Below are positions 7,415 to 16,653 of a stretch of 64,000 bases of DNA, in pieces. Position 1 is the first letter of the stretch, and each line of letters begins with the position of its first letter. The notes below the pieces were generated by a model, which saw only the letters and a list, made by a program, of their open reading frames with translations, made no database searches and was not told the DNA's origin. The stretch lies in NCBI RefSeq assembly GCF_030811685.1, contig NZ_JAUSRF010000012.1:1-64000 (forward strand). Direction: 5' to 3'. A program made the position numbers and the translations under genes. This DNA comes from Neorhizobium huautlense. GTDB taxonomy: Bacteria; Pseudomonadota; Alphaproteobacteria; Rhizobiales; Rhizobiaceae.

Positions 7415-9253
7415 TCACTCCCCCGTGGTCGCCTTTTCCCGTGCTTCCTTCGCCCGTGCCCTGTAGCGTCTGAGCGTGTCCCTTATCCGGTGGGCGATTT
7501 CGCGCATGTTGATGAAGATCGGCAGGCCGGTGGCCGGTTCCACCGGTTCCAGCGAAATGCCGACGCCGCTGATATGGTTCTGCTCGTCGAGATCGCGCAC
7601 GATCAGGATGATCGAGCCGAGCCGCACCCGGTCGGCATATTCGGCGTGACCGCTCAGGCGGCTGAGGATGAGTTCGGACACGGTCATGCCCTGTTCGGCT
7701 GCCGTCAGCAGGCCGGGACCATAGGCGGCGTCCAGTTCCTTCGCGGGCCTTGAAGGTGAGATGGCGAAGGCGCCGAAAAAGTCGGCATCGTCTTCTTCCA
7801 CCGGCAGGCGACCGGCAAACAGGCGGTCGAGCAGGCGGGAATAACCGGGGGCGATGAACATGTAGAGCTGATCATTCTCCTTCAGCCGCCCGGCATATTG
7901 ATAACGCATGCTGCGGCCGTCGCGGATGACCAGCGATGGTGTCGCCCAGCGCGGAATGCGCTCGCCGCGCAGCACGGCGCTGTCTTTCGCCACGCGGTAG
8001 GTGATCAGTTCGTGGTTTGCGCGGCCGGGCAGGTCGAGTTCCAGCTTGTCGACCTCACCCATGCGTGGCGGAATGATGAGGCCGAGTTTTTGCGCGACCG
8101 GCTTGATCGTCCAGCCCTGCAGAAGAAGAGACACGAGCACGATGATGAAGGCCGTGTTGAAATAGACCTGTCCATGCGGCACTTCGCCCATGACGGGCAA
8201 GATGGCAAGCAGGATGGAAACGGCACCGCGCAGGCCCACCCATGCGAAAAAGCCGATTTCCTGCTGGGTAAAATCGAAAGGAAGCAAGCTCAGCCACACG
8301 GCGATGGGGCGGGCGACAAAGATCAGGAACAGCGCAAGCGCAATGGCCGGCAGCGCGATATCGCCGAATTGCGAGGGCGTGGCGAGCAGGCCGAGCACGA
8401 GAAACATGATGATCTGTGCCAGCCATGTCAGCCCGTCCTGAAAACGGCGGATCGCTTCCTTGGCAAAAATCTTGCGACTGCCGGCATAGATGCCGGCGAC
8501 ATAAACGGCGAGAAAGCCGCTGCCGCCGAGCGTGCCGGTGAAGGAAAAGACGAGGAGGGCAAGGCCGAGGACGAAGATGGGGGCAAGGCCGCGGTCGGCG
8601 GCAAACCGGTTGACGATGGCGACGATCATCATGCCGCCGAGAAGGCCGAAGATCAGGCCAAGCCCCATTTCCTTGACGAATTCGGCGAGCAGTTCGATGT
8701 TGAGGCCGCTGGTGCCGTGGCCAAGGCTGACGACCTGCACAAGCGACAACGTGAGAAAGATCGCCATCGGGTCGTTGGTGCCGGATTCCACTTCCAGCGT
8801 CGAGCGCACCTTGTCGCGGATATGGATGCCGCCGATGCGCAGCAGAAAGAACACGGCTGCGGCATCCGTGGAGGCGACGATGGAGCCGAGCAGCAGGCCT
8901 TCCAGCCATGTGAAGCCCAGAAGAAGCGAGGCCGCGAAAGCAAAGATGACGGCCGTCAGCACCACGCCGACCGAGGCGAGCGCGAGCGCCGGCATGGCCG
9001 CGAGCTTGAAGGAGTGGACGGAGGTGCCGAAGCCGCTGTCGAACAGGATGATCGCCAGCGCCAGCGAACCGATCATATAGGCGAGCGGATAGTTGTCGAA
9101 ACGGATGCCAAGACCATCGGAGCCGGCGGCAAGGCCGATCATCAGGAAAACGAGCAGGAGCGGTGCGCCGAAGCGGAAGGCGATGAGGCTCGAAAAGGCT
9201 GCCGCAAGCACCAGAACCGTGCTCACCAGCAGGATGATGTAAAATGCCTCCAC
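7415..9253 (-). CDS. K+/H+ antiporter of the CPA1 type (NhaP2/CvrA-like)
   Basis: A 612-residue inner-membrane cation/proton antiporter. The first about 390 residues hold 12-13 hydrophobic segments of the Na+/H+ exchanger fold, with the antiporter-typical acidic motif in ESGTNDPMAIFL. The C-terminal about 220 residues are soluble and resemble a TrkA-C/RCK_C domain (LELDLPGRANHELITYRV) followed by a CorC/HlyC-like domain, the architecture of NhaP2/CvrA. These domains bind nucleotides or regulatory ligands and control potassium efflux and cell volume. It lies tail to tail with vapC. A CPA2 KefB-like assignment is less likely given the C-terminal domain order. Confidence 0.88.
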   Translation of the reverse strand: MEAFYIILLVSTVLVLAAAFSSLIAFRFGAPLLLVFLMIGLAAGSDGLGIRFDNYPLAYMIGSLALAIILFDSGFGTSVHSFKLAAMPALALASVGVVLTAVIFAFAASLLLGFTWLEGLLLGSIVASTDAAAVFFLLRIGGIHIRDKVRSTLEVESGTNDPMAIFLTLSLVQVVSLGHGTSGLNIELLAEFVKEMGLGLIFGLLGGMMIVAIVNRFAADRGLAPIFVLGLALLVFSFTGTLGGSGFLAVYVAGIYAGSRKIFAKEAIRRFQDGLTWLAQIIMFLVLGLLATPSQFGDIALPAIALALFLIFVARPIAVWLSLLPFDFTQQEIGFFAWVGLRGAVSILLAILPVMGEVPHGQVYFNTAFIIVLVSLLLQGWTIKPVAQKLGLIIPPRMGEVDKLELDLPGRANHELITYRVAKDSAVLRGERIPRWATPSLVIRDGRSMRYQYAGRLKENDQLYMFIAPGYSRLLDRLFAGRLPVEEDDADFFGAFAISPSRPAKELDAAYGPGLLTAAEQGMTVSELILSRLSGHAEYADRVRLGSIILIVRDLDEQNHISGVGISLEPVEPATGLPIFINMREIAHRIRDTLRRYRARAKEAREKATTGE

Positions 9254-9473
9254 TGCGTTTTCTTCCTTGTCCTCGTCGTCACGGCACTGTCGGGTTTCCG
9301 GTCATGGCATCTGCGTTGCGGCATCCGCGAAGGCGGGCCGGCTTTCGTCCGATCATAGACGAAAAACGAAAACATGCGCGTGGGTCCGGCTCATGCCGGC
9401 GGGAATCAGGCAGTAGCCGATAAGGCGCGGGTAAAAGGGGCAAGAGAAGGGCAGAGGGTAAATTTTACATAAG

Positions 9474-9505
9474 AAAGGCGGGCCGGATGGTTCCGGCCCG
9501 CCTTT
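9474..9505 (-). terminator. Terminator of the gluconate permease gene
   Basis: AAAGGCGGGCCGG and CCGGCCCGCCTTT form a perfect 13-bp stem around a six-base loop, 30 bases past the permease stop. Short T/A tails flank both sides, so it could work in either direction. Confidence 0.8.
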
Positions 9506-9534
9506 CGGAGTTCATATGTCTGCATTTCTGCCGA

Positions 9535-10914
9535 TTATGCCAGCCAGAAGATCAGGCCGGAGAGCGCGAAGCCGATCAGGCCCATCAGGGTCTGCATGAC
9601 GGTCCAGGTCTTGAACGTGGTCTTGATATCCATGTTGAAGAAACGGCCGACCAGCCAGAAGCCGCTGTCGTTCACATGCGACAGCATGACCGAACCCGAT
9701 GCAACCGCGATCACGACGGCGGCAAGTTCGATACCCTGGTAACCGGCCGCCTGAATGGCGGGCTGCACGAGGCCGGCTGCGGTGATGAGGGCGACCGTTG
9801 CCGAGCCTTGGGCGACACGCAGTGCGGTCGAGATCAGGAAGCCGGCGACGAAGACCGGCATGCCGATATCGGCCAATGCACCCGAAAGCGCGTCGCCGAT
9901 GCCGGAAGCGCGCAATACGCCACCGAACATGCCGCCGGCACCGGTGATCAGGATAACCGAGCAGACCGGGCCCAGCGCGGATTCGACGATACGTTCGACC
10001 TTGAGAGCGGAGCGACCGCGCGCCGGGCCCAGGGCATAAGAAGCCACCAGAACCGAGATCAGCAGGGCGATCGGCGTTGCGCCGATGGTGCGTGCGAGCT
10101 GGAACCAGCTGGCGTCCTTGCTCACCCAAGCTTGCGCGCGTGCGAAATCGAGGCCGGTGTTGAGGAAGATCAGCAGCAGCGGCAGAACCAGAAGGGCAAC
10201 GACAAGGGCCGAGCTCGGCGGCGTGATCGTGTCTTCCGAGGACTTTTCTTCGGAAGCATTTTCCGGGACCGGCAGGTCAATGCGGTTGCCGATCCATTTG
10301 CCGAAGAAATGGCCGGCAAGGATCCATGTGGGGATGGCGACGATCAGGCCGACGAGAATCAGCAGGCCGACATCCGCGCCCAGCAATTCGGCGGCGGCGA
10401 CCGGGCCGGGATGTGGTGGCACGAAAACGTGCATGACCGAAAATGCGGTCGCAACCGGGATGCCGTACAGAAGAAGGCTGCCGCCGAGGCGGCGGGCGAC
10501 GGTGAACATGACCGGCAGCATGACCACGAGGCCGGCATCGAAGAAAATCGGAAAGCCGAAAAACAGCGAGGCAATGCCGAGCGCCATCGGCGCGCGTTTT
10601 TCGCCGAAGCGCCGAACCAGATCATCGGCAAGCGCCTGCGCGCCACCGGAGACTTCCAGCAGGCGGCCCAGCATGGCGCCAAGGCCGACCAGCAATGCCA
10701 CGCCACCAAGCGTGGAGCCGAAGGCCGAGGTCAGCGTGGTCAGGATGTTGGCGGCGGGGATGCCCGTCACCAGCGCCGTCAGGAAACTGACGAGAATGAG
10801 CGCCACGAAAGCGTGGACACGAAACTGGATGATCAGGACAAGCAGCAGCGCGACTGCGCCGGCTGCGATGGAAATGAGCGCGCCTGCGCCCAGTGTCTGT
10901 TCAAATTCCGGCAA
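9535..10914 (-). CDS. Gluconate:H+ symporter, GntP family
   Basis: A 459-residue polytopic inner-membrane permease of the GntP/GntT family that imports gluconate or a related sugar acid with protons. About 12-14 hydrophobic helices are visible. Family landmarks include LGAMLGRLLEVSGGAQ near residue 80, FFGFPIFFDAGLVVMLPV near 115 and GSATVALITAAGL in the C-terminal half. Length matches the family. It appears to be a single-gene unit: terminator downstream and a 420-bp gap upstream shared with the divergent bioR. No gluconate kinase or Entner-Doudoroff gene is adjacent, so the exact substrate remains open. Confidence 0.9.
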   Translation of the reverse strand: MPEFEQTLGAGALISIAAGAVALLLVLIIQFRVHAFVALILVSFLTALVTGIPAANILTTLTSAFGSTLGGVALLVGLGAMLGRLLEVSGGAQALADDLVRRFGEKRAPMALGIASLFFGFPIFFDAGLVVMLPVMFTVARRLGGSLLLYGIPVATAFSVMHVFVPPHPGPVAAAELLGADVGLLILVGLIVAIPTWILAGHFFGKWIGNRIDLPVPENASEEKSSEDTITPPSSALVVALLVLPLLLIFLNTGLDFARAQAWVSKDASWFQLARTIGATPIALLISVLVASYALGPARGRSALKVERIVESALGPVCSVILITGAGGMFGGVLRASGIGDALSGALADIGMPVFVAGFLISTALRVAQGSATVALITAAGLVQPAIQAAGYQGIELAAVVIAVASGSVMLSHVNDSGFWLVGRFFNMDIKTTFKTWTVMQTLMGLIGFALSGLIFWLA

Positions 10915-11319
10915 TTTTACTCCTCCAATGCAAGGCCTTAAATCGTTGTGGCCCGTGCATTCGTCGCCATGATGAATTTATCTGCTCTGGCTCATTGCGA
11001 GCCGTCAATTTCGCGCTCTACGACAGTTTTGTGCGGTGCATCAACCGTGTTTCGGGTGCCATCCCAGCCATTTTTGGCCTCTCAAGTGGCGAAAACGATG
11101 ATTTTGGAGGGCGGTGGGGCATGGTGCGGCCTTTGCGCTTTGCCGAGCTAACCTGTCTGCGGCGTCAGTCTTCTGGCCAAAATGTGACACGGAGCCTGTT
11201 CGGCAAGGCAATGAGGCTTGAAAAATGCGTGAGCCATGATCCGTTCATGGAATTGGCCGCGGTTTTGTCGCAAGGCGTGGATTGGCGATGATATCTCTCG
11301 ACGCCAGCCTGCGCATAAA
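10915..11319. other. Intergenic region between gntP-like gene and bioR
   Basis: About 400 bp between divergent genes with no supportable reading frame. A short palindrome GGCTC-ATTGC-GAGCC lies near 10989-11003. Otherwise nothing recognisable; the promoter of the permease should be here. Confidence 0.5.
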
Positions 11320-11329
11320 TTATCTATAA
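11320..11329. promoter_or_regulatory. BioR box at bioR (autoregulation)
   Basis: TTATCTATAA matches the BioR recognition sequence TTATMTATAA known from Agrobacterium and Brucella. It overlaps a perfect TATAAT -10 element (11325-11330) that ends three bases before the bioR ATG, so bound BioR would block its own promoter. Confidence 0.85.
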
Positions 11330-11333
11330 TTCC

Positions 11334-11957
11334 ATGACAACCGCCAAATCAGACACGATCGCCGTCCGTATCAGTCGCGTCCTTGCCGAACGCATCATTG
11401 CCGGCACGATAGCGGCAGGGGAGAAACTGCGACAGGACCATATTGCTGAGGAGTTTGCCGCCAGCCATGTGCCGGTGCGTGAGGCGTTTCGCCTGCTGGA
11501 AGCACAGGGGCTGGTGGTCAGCGAACCGCGCCGCGGCGTGCGGGTGGCAAGTTTTAGCCTCGATGAGGTGAAGGAAGTGGCGGAAATGCGGGCGGCGCTC
11601 GAAGTGCTGGCGCTTCGCCATGCCGCGCCGCATCTGACGCGCGCCATTCTTGATGCGGCGGAAGCCGCCAATCATGCCGGCGACAAGGCGGCGGATGTGC
11701 ATGTCTGGGATGAGGCGAACCGGACCTTTCACCGGCTGATCCTTGCGCCCTGCGGCATGCCGCGCCTCCTGAAGGCGATCGACGACCTGCAGATGGCAAG
11801 TGCCCGCATGCTGTTTTCCGGTTGGCGGGCCGAATGGGAGGCGCCGACCGACCGCGATCACCGTGCCATTCTTCTGGCTTTGCGGGCGGGCGATGTGGAG
11901 CAGGCGGCCGCCGTACTGGGGCGCCATGTTCAGTGGGTCGGCAAGAACCCGCGTTAA
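11334..11957 (+). CDS. bioR: BioR, GntR-family biotin regulator
   Basis: A 207-residue GntR/FCD regulator. Residues about 8-75 form the winged helix (ISRVLAERIIAGTIAAGEKL, then VPVREAFRLLEAQGLV). The C-terminal part is an all-helical FCD ligand/metal domain (VWDEANRTFHRLIL). It is assigned as BioR because exact BioR boxes lie at its own start and before the neighbouring bioY. BioR in Agrobacterium and Brucella represses biotin synthesis and uptake genes. The ATG lies four bases after the box and there is no Shine-Dalgarno sequence; with TATAAT so close, the mRNA is probably leaderless or nearly so. Confidence 0.88.
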   Translation: MTTAKSDTIAVRISRVLAERIIAGTIAAGEKLRQDHIAEEFAASHVPVREAFRLLEAQGLVVSEPRRGVRVASFSLDEVKEVAEMRAALEVLALRHAAPHLTRAILDAAEAANHAGDKAADVHVWDEANRTFHRLILAPCGMPRLLKAIDDLQMASARMLFSGWRAEWEAPTDRDHRAILLALRAGDVEQAAAVLGRHVQWVGKNPR

Positions 11958-12060
11958 AATCAATTTTTCTGCTGTCCAATCAATAGGTTTTGCAGGTCGC
12001 GGTGTTTGCGGCTTGCCATTTCGTTTATTCCGTGGATTCATTAGCTATATATTCCATAAA

Positions 12061-12070
12061 TTATCTATAA
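12061..12070. promoter_or_regulatory. BioR box upstream of bioY
   Basis: A second exact TTATCTATAA, 13 bp before the bioY ATG and again overlapping TATAAT. This directly links bioY to BioR control. A weaker related sequence (TTAGCTATAT) occurs about 20 bp upstream. Confidence 0.88.
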
Positions 12071-12083
12071 TTTGGAGATCCAC

Positions 12084-12674
12084 ATGAGCTATCTATCCTC
12101 CGGCGCATCCCGCCCAGCCTTCAGCCCGCTTGATCTGCAGAATGCCTCGCTGGTCTGGAAGGGGTTTGCCATCCTGCTTGGCACCGGCATCCTGGCCGCT
12201 TCCTCGTATATTTCGGTGCCGATGATTCCGGTGCCGATCACCCTGCAGACCCTTGCCGTGACCATGATCGGCGCGCTTTATGGCTGGCGTCTCGGCGCGG
12301 TCACGGTAATCGCATGGCTGGCGGAAGCCGCTGTCGGCATGCCGGTTCTGGCAGGCGGTGCGTCCGGCTTGTTACCCTTTGTCGGGCCGACATCGGGTTA
12401 TCTCTTCTCCTTCCCGATCATCGCGGCGCTGACCGGCTTGCTGGCCGAACGGGGCTGGAACGGTCATCGCCCGCTTCTGGCGTTTCTTGCCATGATGTTT
12501 GCCAACCTTATGTGCCTTGCCATCGGCGGTGTCGTGCTGGGCTTCATGATCGGCGCGGAAAAGGCGTTCCTGTTCGGCGTCCTGCCGTTTCTCGTCGGTG
12601 CGGCACTCAAGTCCGCGCTCGGTGCCGCCTTGCTGCGGCTGATTGCAGGCCGGGGCGCACGCCCGGTCGCATGA
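12084..12674 (+). CDS. bioY: BioY, substrate-binding subunit of the biotin transporter
   Basis: A 196-residue membrane protein with about six helices, the S component of an ECF-type biotin importer. Recognisable BioY features are VPMIPVPITLQTLAVTMIGA after the first helix and LAGGASGLLPFVGPTSGYL in the middle. The ATG at 12084 has a TTGGAG ribosome site; an upstream in-frame TTG runs into the operator and is rejected. bioM and bioN (ATPase and transmembrane partner) are not in the window, so it may work alone or with distant partners. Controlled by the BioR box just upstream, and coupled to the DUF1284 gene by an ATGA overlap. Confidence 0.93.
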   Translation: MSYLSSGASRPAFSPLDLQNASLVWKGFAILLGTGILAASSYISVPMIPVPITLQTLAVTMIGALYGWRLGAVTVIAWLAEAAVGMPVLAGGASGLLPFVGPTSGYLFSFPIIAALTGLLAERGWNGHRPLLAFLAMMFANLMCLAIGGVVLGFMIGAEKAFLFGVLPFLVGAALKSALGAALLRLIAGRGARPVA

Positions 12675-13111
12675 CGGTTCGCCTGCGTCCGCATCATCTC
12701 CTTTGCTTGCTGACTTATGTGGGCAAGGGATATACGCCTGATTTCGTTGCCAATTACGATCGGATCGCCAGGCGTCTGTCGGATGGCGAGGATGTTCTCG
12801 TCGTTGACGGTCCGGATGATGTCTGTGCGGCTTTGCTATGCGAAAGCGATCCGCATTGTTTTCGCGACAGCGTGCGGCTGCGTGATGCGCAGGCGGCGGC
12901 GGATGTCGGTGATCTTCTGGACCTGACGATCTCGGTCGGAACGCGGATTGAACTGCATCCGCCTTTGCTGGCGCGAATGCGCAAGGCTTTTACCGGCGGG
13001 TCCTTGCGAAAGGCGTGTGGCGGTTGCGAATGGTCTGACCTGTGCAGCGGTATTGCCGCTGATGGTTATGGTGAGGTGAGGGTGAGGGTAGAGGCCGAGG
13101 TTCCTTTGTAG
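12671..13111 (+). CDS. DUF1284 domain protein with cysteine cluster
   Basis: A 146-residue soluble protein of the DUF1284 family, with the family start VRLRPHHLLCLLTYVGKGY. Conserved cysteines occur at the N-terminus (HHLLC), mid-protein (ESDPHC) and in a C-terminal CGGCEWSDLC group, suggesting a metal or iron-sulfur site. The biochemical function is unknown. Its ATG lies inside the bioY stop, so it belongs to the BioR-controlled biotin operon, and a role in biotin uptake, storage or the Fe-S-dependent biotin synthase step is a reasonable guess. The cysteine arrangement is seen directly; the rest is inference. Confidence 0.85.
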   Translation: MTVRLRPHHLLCLLTYVGKGYTPDFVANYDRIARRLSDGEDVLVVDGPDDVCAALLCESDPHCFRDSVRLRDAQAAADVGDLLDLTISVGTRIELHPPLLARMRKAFTGGSLRKACGGCEWSDLCSGIAADGYGEVRVRVEAEVPL

Positions 13112-13125
13112 GTCTCCATGTTCTC

Positions 13126-13154
13126 CGTCATCCCGGCTCAGGGCCGGGATGACG
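13126..13154. repeat. Half copy of the intergenic palindromic repeat
   Basis: CGTCATCCCGGC and GCCGGGATGACG form a hairpin related to one half of the about 85-bp repeats at 27091, 28744, 38292 and 58953. It sits 14 bp past the DUF1284 stop and may also act as its 3' stem-loop. Confidence 0.7.
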
Positions 13155-13214
13155 CAAGAGGGGCGTTAATCTCGCACAGAAAACGCTCAGGAAGACATAA
13201 ACTGAGCAACAAAA

Positions 13215-13237
13215 AAGGGGCGCCCGGAGCGCCCCTT
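13215..13237 (-). terminator. Intrinsic terminator of gap
   Basis: On the minus strand a GGGGCGC/GCGCCCC stem with a CCGGA-type loop is followed by a run of T residues, 22 bp past the gap stop codon. Confidence 0.88.
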
Positions 13238-13258
13238 TCGTCATGTCTGTCGGCTCGA

Positions 13259-14269
13259 TCAGATGAACTTCGCCAGTGCGACCGATGTGTCGGCCATGCG
13301 GTTGGAAAAACCCCATTCATTGTCGTACCAGGTCAGGATGCGCACGAAATTGCCTTCGAGAACCTTGGTCTGGTCGATCGCGAAGATCGAGGAATGGCTG
13401 TCGTGGTTGAAGTCGCGCGAAACCAGCGGCTCGTCGGTGTAGCCGAGAATGCCCTTGAGAGCGCCGTTAGAGGCAGACTTGATGGCTTCGTTGATTTCGG
13501 CGGCAGTGGTGTCGCGCTTGGCGACGAACTTGAAGTCGACGACCGAAACGTTCGGGGTCGGTACGCGGATCGAGGTGCCGTCGAGACGGCCCTTGAGGTG
13601 CGGCAGAACCAGGCCGACAGCCTTTGCGGCGCCGGTCGAGGTCGGGATCATGGACAGGGCTGCGGCGCGGGCGCGGTACAGATCCTTGTGCATGGTGTCG
13701 AGCGTCGGCTGGTCACCCGTGTAGGAGTGGATCGTGGTCATGAAGCCGTGGTCGATGCCGACGGCGTCATCGAGAACCTTGACCACCGGAACGAGGCAGT
13801 TGGTGGTGCAGGACGCGTTGGAGATGACCAGATGGTCCTTGGTCAGCTGGTCGTGGTTGACGCCGAAAACGACCGTCAGGTCGGCATTGTCGCCCGGTGC
13901 CGAGATGATGACGCGCTTGGCGCCGGCCGTCAGGTGGGCGGCGGCCTTGTCGCGGCTCGTGAAGATGCCGGTGCATTCCAGCGCGATATCGACGCCGAGT
14001 TCGCCATGCGGCAGCTGGGCCGGATCACGAACGGCGGTGACCTTGATCGGCTTGCCGCCGGCAACGGTGATGGTGTCGCCGTCGACCTTCACTTCGGCCG
14101 GGAACTTGCCGTGGATGGAATCGTAACGGAGCAGGTGGGCATTGGTTTCGACCGGGCCGAGGTCGTTGATGGCAACGACTTCGATATCGGTGCGACCGCT
14201 CTCGACGATGGCGCGCAGCACGTTACGGCCGATACGGCCGAAGCCGTTGATAGCAACCTTTACAGTCAT
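13259..14269 (-). CDS. gap: Glyceraldehyde-3-phosphate dehydrogenase
   Basis: A 336-residue cytoplasmic dehydrogenase converting glyceraldehyde 3-phosphate, NAD+ and phosphate to 1,3-bisphosphoglycerate. The Rossmann start [18 protein letters not shown] and the catalytic SNASCTTNC (Cys154) are intact. The acidic residue after the second strand (AINDLG) favours NAD over NADP. It lies 83 bp downstream of tkt on the same strand and ends in a strong terminator. pgk, the next enzyme of the pathway, is on the same strand but beyond 10.6 kb of unrelated genes, so the usual tkt-gap-pgk-fda run looks split. Confidence 0.97.
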   Translation of the reverse strand: MTVKVAINGFGRIGRNVLRAIVESGRTDIEVVAINDLGPVETNAHLLRYDSIHGKFPAEVKVDGDTITVAGGKPIKVTAVRDPAQLPHGELGVDIALECTGIFTSRDKAAAHLTAGAKRVIISAPGDNADLTVVFGVNHDQLTKDHLVISNASCTTNCLVPVVKVLDDAVGIDHGFMTTIHSYTGDQPTLDTMHKDLYRARAAALSMIPTSTGAAKAVGLVLPHLKGRLDGTSIRVPTPNVSVVDFKFVAKRDTTAAEINEAIKSASNGALKGILGYTDEPLVSRDFNHDSHSSIFAIDQTKVLEGNFVRILTWYDNEWGFSNRMADTSVALAKFI

Positions 14270-14352
14270 AAGACGCTTTCTCCCTGAATGATGGGACCTT
14301 GATATAGGCCGGTGAGATGCCGCTCCGAATTGATCCAGAGCGGCATTCGGAA

Positions 14353-16326
14353 TTAAATTTTCGCTTCCGCGGCGGCGACGACGGCGTCAGCCGTGATGCC
14401 AAAGTGCTTGAAGACATCCTTGGCCGGACCGGAAGCGCCAAAGCCCTTCATGCCGACAAACGTGCCTTCCGGACCGATGAACGCATCCCAGCCTTCGCGA
14501 ACGCCAGCCTCAACAGCGATCTTCACCGGCGATTTGCCGAGAATCTCGGCGCGGTAGGCGTCCGGCTGTTCGAAGAAGAGTTCGGTCGAAGGCACGGAAA
14601 CGACGCGTACCGACGTGCCCTTTTCCTCAAGCGTCTTGGCAGCAGCAACGGCCAGTTCGACTTCCGAGCCGGACGCGAAGATCGTGACCTTGGCGTCGGC
14701 ATTGCCGGAGAGCGTGTAAGCGCCCTTGGCCGAGCGGTTCTCCTCCGAATATTCGGTGCGAACGGTGGTGAGGTTCTGGCGGGTGAGGGCCAGACCCGAC
14801 GGACGGTCCTTGGTCGATACGGCGATCTGCCAGCATTCGGCAGTTTCGACGGCATCGGCCGGGCGGAACATCATCAGGTTCGGGATGGCGCGCAGCGAAG
14901 CCATCTGCTCGACCGGCTGGTGGGTCGGGCCATCTTCGCCGACGCCGATGGAATCATGCGTCAGAACGTGGATGACGCGGATGCCCATCAGCGAAGCGAG
15001 GCGGATCGGCGGGCGGCAATAATCGGAGAAGATCATGAAGCCGCCGCCATACGGGATCAGGCCGCCATGCAGCGCGATACCGTTCATGGCCGATGCCATG
15101 CCGTGTTCGCGAATGCCCCAGTGCATGTAGCGACCGGCGAAATCGGACGGCGTGATCGAGACCATCTGACTGGTCTTGGTGTTGTTCGAAGGCGTCAGGT
15201 CGGCGGAGCCGCCGATGGTTTCCGGCAGGAAGCCGTTGATGACTTCGAGCGCGTCTTCCGAAGCCTTGCGGGTGGCAACGGTCGGCTTGGTTTCAGCGAG
15301 CTTCTTCTTGTAGTCGCTGATGGCGGCATCGAAGCCGGCCGGCAGGTCGCCTGCAAAACGGCGGTCGAATTCAGCCTTGTGGGCGGACTTTTCGAGACGG
15401 CCTTCCCATGCCTTGACGGCATCGGCGGAACGGGTGCCGGCAGCGCGCCATTCGGAAATGACGTCGTTGGGAACGACGAAGGGTTCGAATTCCCAGTTCA
15501 GCGCCTTGCGGGTAGCGGCGATTTCATCGGCGCCAAGAGGCGAGCCGTGAACCTTGTGGCTGCCGGCCTTGTTCGGAGCGCCGAAACCGATGACGGTCTT
15601 GCAGGCGATGAAGGTCGGACGGTCCGACTTGTGGGCCTGTTCGATGGCGTCGGCAATGGCTGCCTGGTCGTGACCGTCGATCTGGATCGTGTTCCAGTTG
15701 ACGGCCTTGAAGCGGGCGATCTGGTCGGTCGAATCCGACAGCGAAACGGCGCCGTCGATGGTGATCGAGTTGTCGTCCCAGAACAGAACCAGCTTGTTCA
15801 GCTTCAGGTGGCCGGCGAGCGCGATGGCTTCGTGCGAAATGCCTTCCATCAGGCAGCCGTCGCCGTTGATCACGTAAGTGTAGTGATCCTGCAGGTCGGA
15901 GCCGAATTCGTCAGCAAGCTTGCGTTCTGCGATCGCCATGCCGACGGCATTGGCAATGCCCTGGCCGAGCGGACCGGTGGTCGTTTCGATGCCGGTGGCG
16001 TGGCCGTATTCCGGGTGGCCGGCGGTCTTGGAACCGAGCTGGCGGAAACCCTTGAGGTCTTCCACCGTCATGTCCGGGTAGCCGGTTAGATAAAGCAGCG
16101 AATAGAGAAGCATCGAACCGTGGCCGGCCGACAGTACGAAACGGTCGCGGTCGGGCCAGTGCGGCTTCGTCGGGTCGAACTTCAGGTATTTGGAGAACAG
16201 GACCGTTGCCACATCGGCCATGCCCATCGGCATGCCTGGGTGTCCGGAATTCGCCTTTTCGACGGCATCCATGGCAAGGAAACGGATCGCATTTGCCATC
16301 CGGTCGTTTTGTTCGCGAGAAGTCAT
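14353..16326 (-). CDS. tkt: Transketolase
   Basis: A 657-residue thiamine-diphosphate enzyme that moves two-carbon units between pentose-phosphate and glycolytic sugars. The thiamine pyrophosphate motif begins [13 protein letters not shown] near residue 155 and continues to DDNSITIDG. The conserved pyrimidine-domain segment [16 protein letters not shown] is present near residue 415. The N-terminus ([20 protein letters not shown]) is typical, fixing the start at 16326. It should be transcribed with gap. A weak hairpin (TGCCGCTC/GAGCGGCA, 14315-14347) lies between the two genes and may stabilise the tkt end. Divergent from the DUF4164-zapA pair. Confidence 0.97.
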   Translation of the reverse strand: MTSREQNDRMANAIRFLAMDAVEKANSGHPGMPMGMADVATVLFSKYLKFDPTKPHWPDRDRFVLSAGHGSMLLYSLLYLTGYPDMTVEDLKGFRQLGSKTAGHPEYGHATGIETTTGPLGQGIANAVGMAIAERKLADEFGSDLQDHYTYVINGDGCLMEGISHEAIALAGHLKLNKLVLFWDDNSITIDGAVSLSDSTDQIARFKAVNWNTIQIDGHDQAAIADAIEQAHKSDRPTFIACKTVIGFGAPNKAGSHKVHGSPLGADEIAATRKALNWEFEPFVVPNDVISEWRAAGTRSADAVKAWEGRLEKSAHKAEFDRRFAGDLPAGFDAAISDYKKKLAETKPTVATRKASEDALEVINGFLPETIGGSADLTPSNNTKTSQMVSITPSDFAGRYMHWGIREHGMASAMNGIALHGGLIPYGGGFMIFSDYCRPPIRLASLMGIRVIHVLTHDSIGVGEDGPTHQPVEQMASLRAIPNLMMFRPADAVETAECWQIAVSTKDRPSGLALTRQNLTTVRTEYSEENRSAKGAYTLSGNADAKVTIFASGSEVELAVAAAKTLEEKGTSVRVVSVPSTELFFEQPDAYRAEILGKSPVKIAVEAGVREGWDAFIGPEGTFVGMKGFGASGPAKDVFKHFGITADAVVAAAEAKI

Positions 16327-16653
16327 GGCTTATCCACTATCGTCCGAGGGTCGGTCAGCGGGCCTTCAGGAGGCCCTGTAAAGGGAGCGCCTGATCCTTA
16401 GCAGGTGCATCGCGCAAGTCAACAAATGGGGGCATAGCGAAATCCTGCAAGTGCCGCATTTCGACGCAGCCTGCCCACATGTGGTGCAGCCGTGCGCGGA
16501 TGCTAAAAGAACTTGTCGATCCACAACATAGAAGGGTTGGTAAAGGCAGTGGTTTATTGACCCGCATCATGGCGGTGCATAATCTGCGATATCTGTTGGA
16601 CAGTCAGGAGTGTGCGATTCGTCGCTTTCCTGCATGCACCGGGAAGGCGAAAG
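16327..16653. other. Divergent promoter region between tkt and the DUF4164 gene
   Basis: About 325 bp with no convincing gene. It must hold the promoters for tkt (leftward) and DUF4164-zapA (rightward). Short GC-rich inverted repeats such as GGGCCTTC-AG-GAGGCCC (near 16357) are visible, but no known operator is recognised. Confidence 0.5.

Noticed and set aside
7898-9358. 486-codon frame opposite the antiporter
   Set aside because: Composition dominated by Gly/Glu/Asp/Lys/Ala, as expected for the antisense of a membrane protein gene.
15480-15500. GGTTCGAATTCC, similar to a tRNA T-arm
   Set aside because: Inside the conserved tkt coding sequence, with no cloverleaf around it.
14317-16089. 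590-codon frame opposite transketolase
   Set aside because: Antisense shadow; tkt is complete and conserved.
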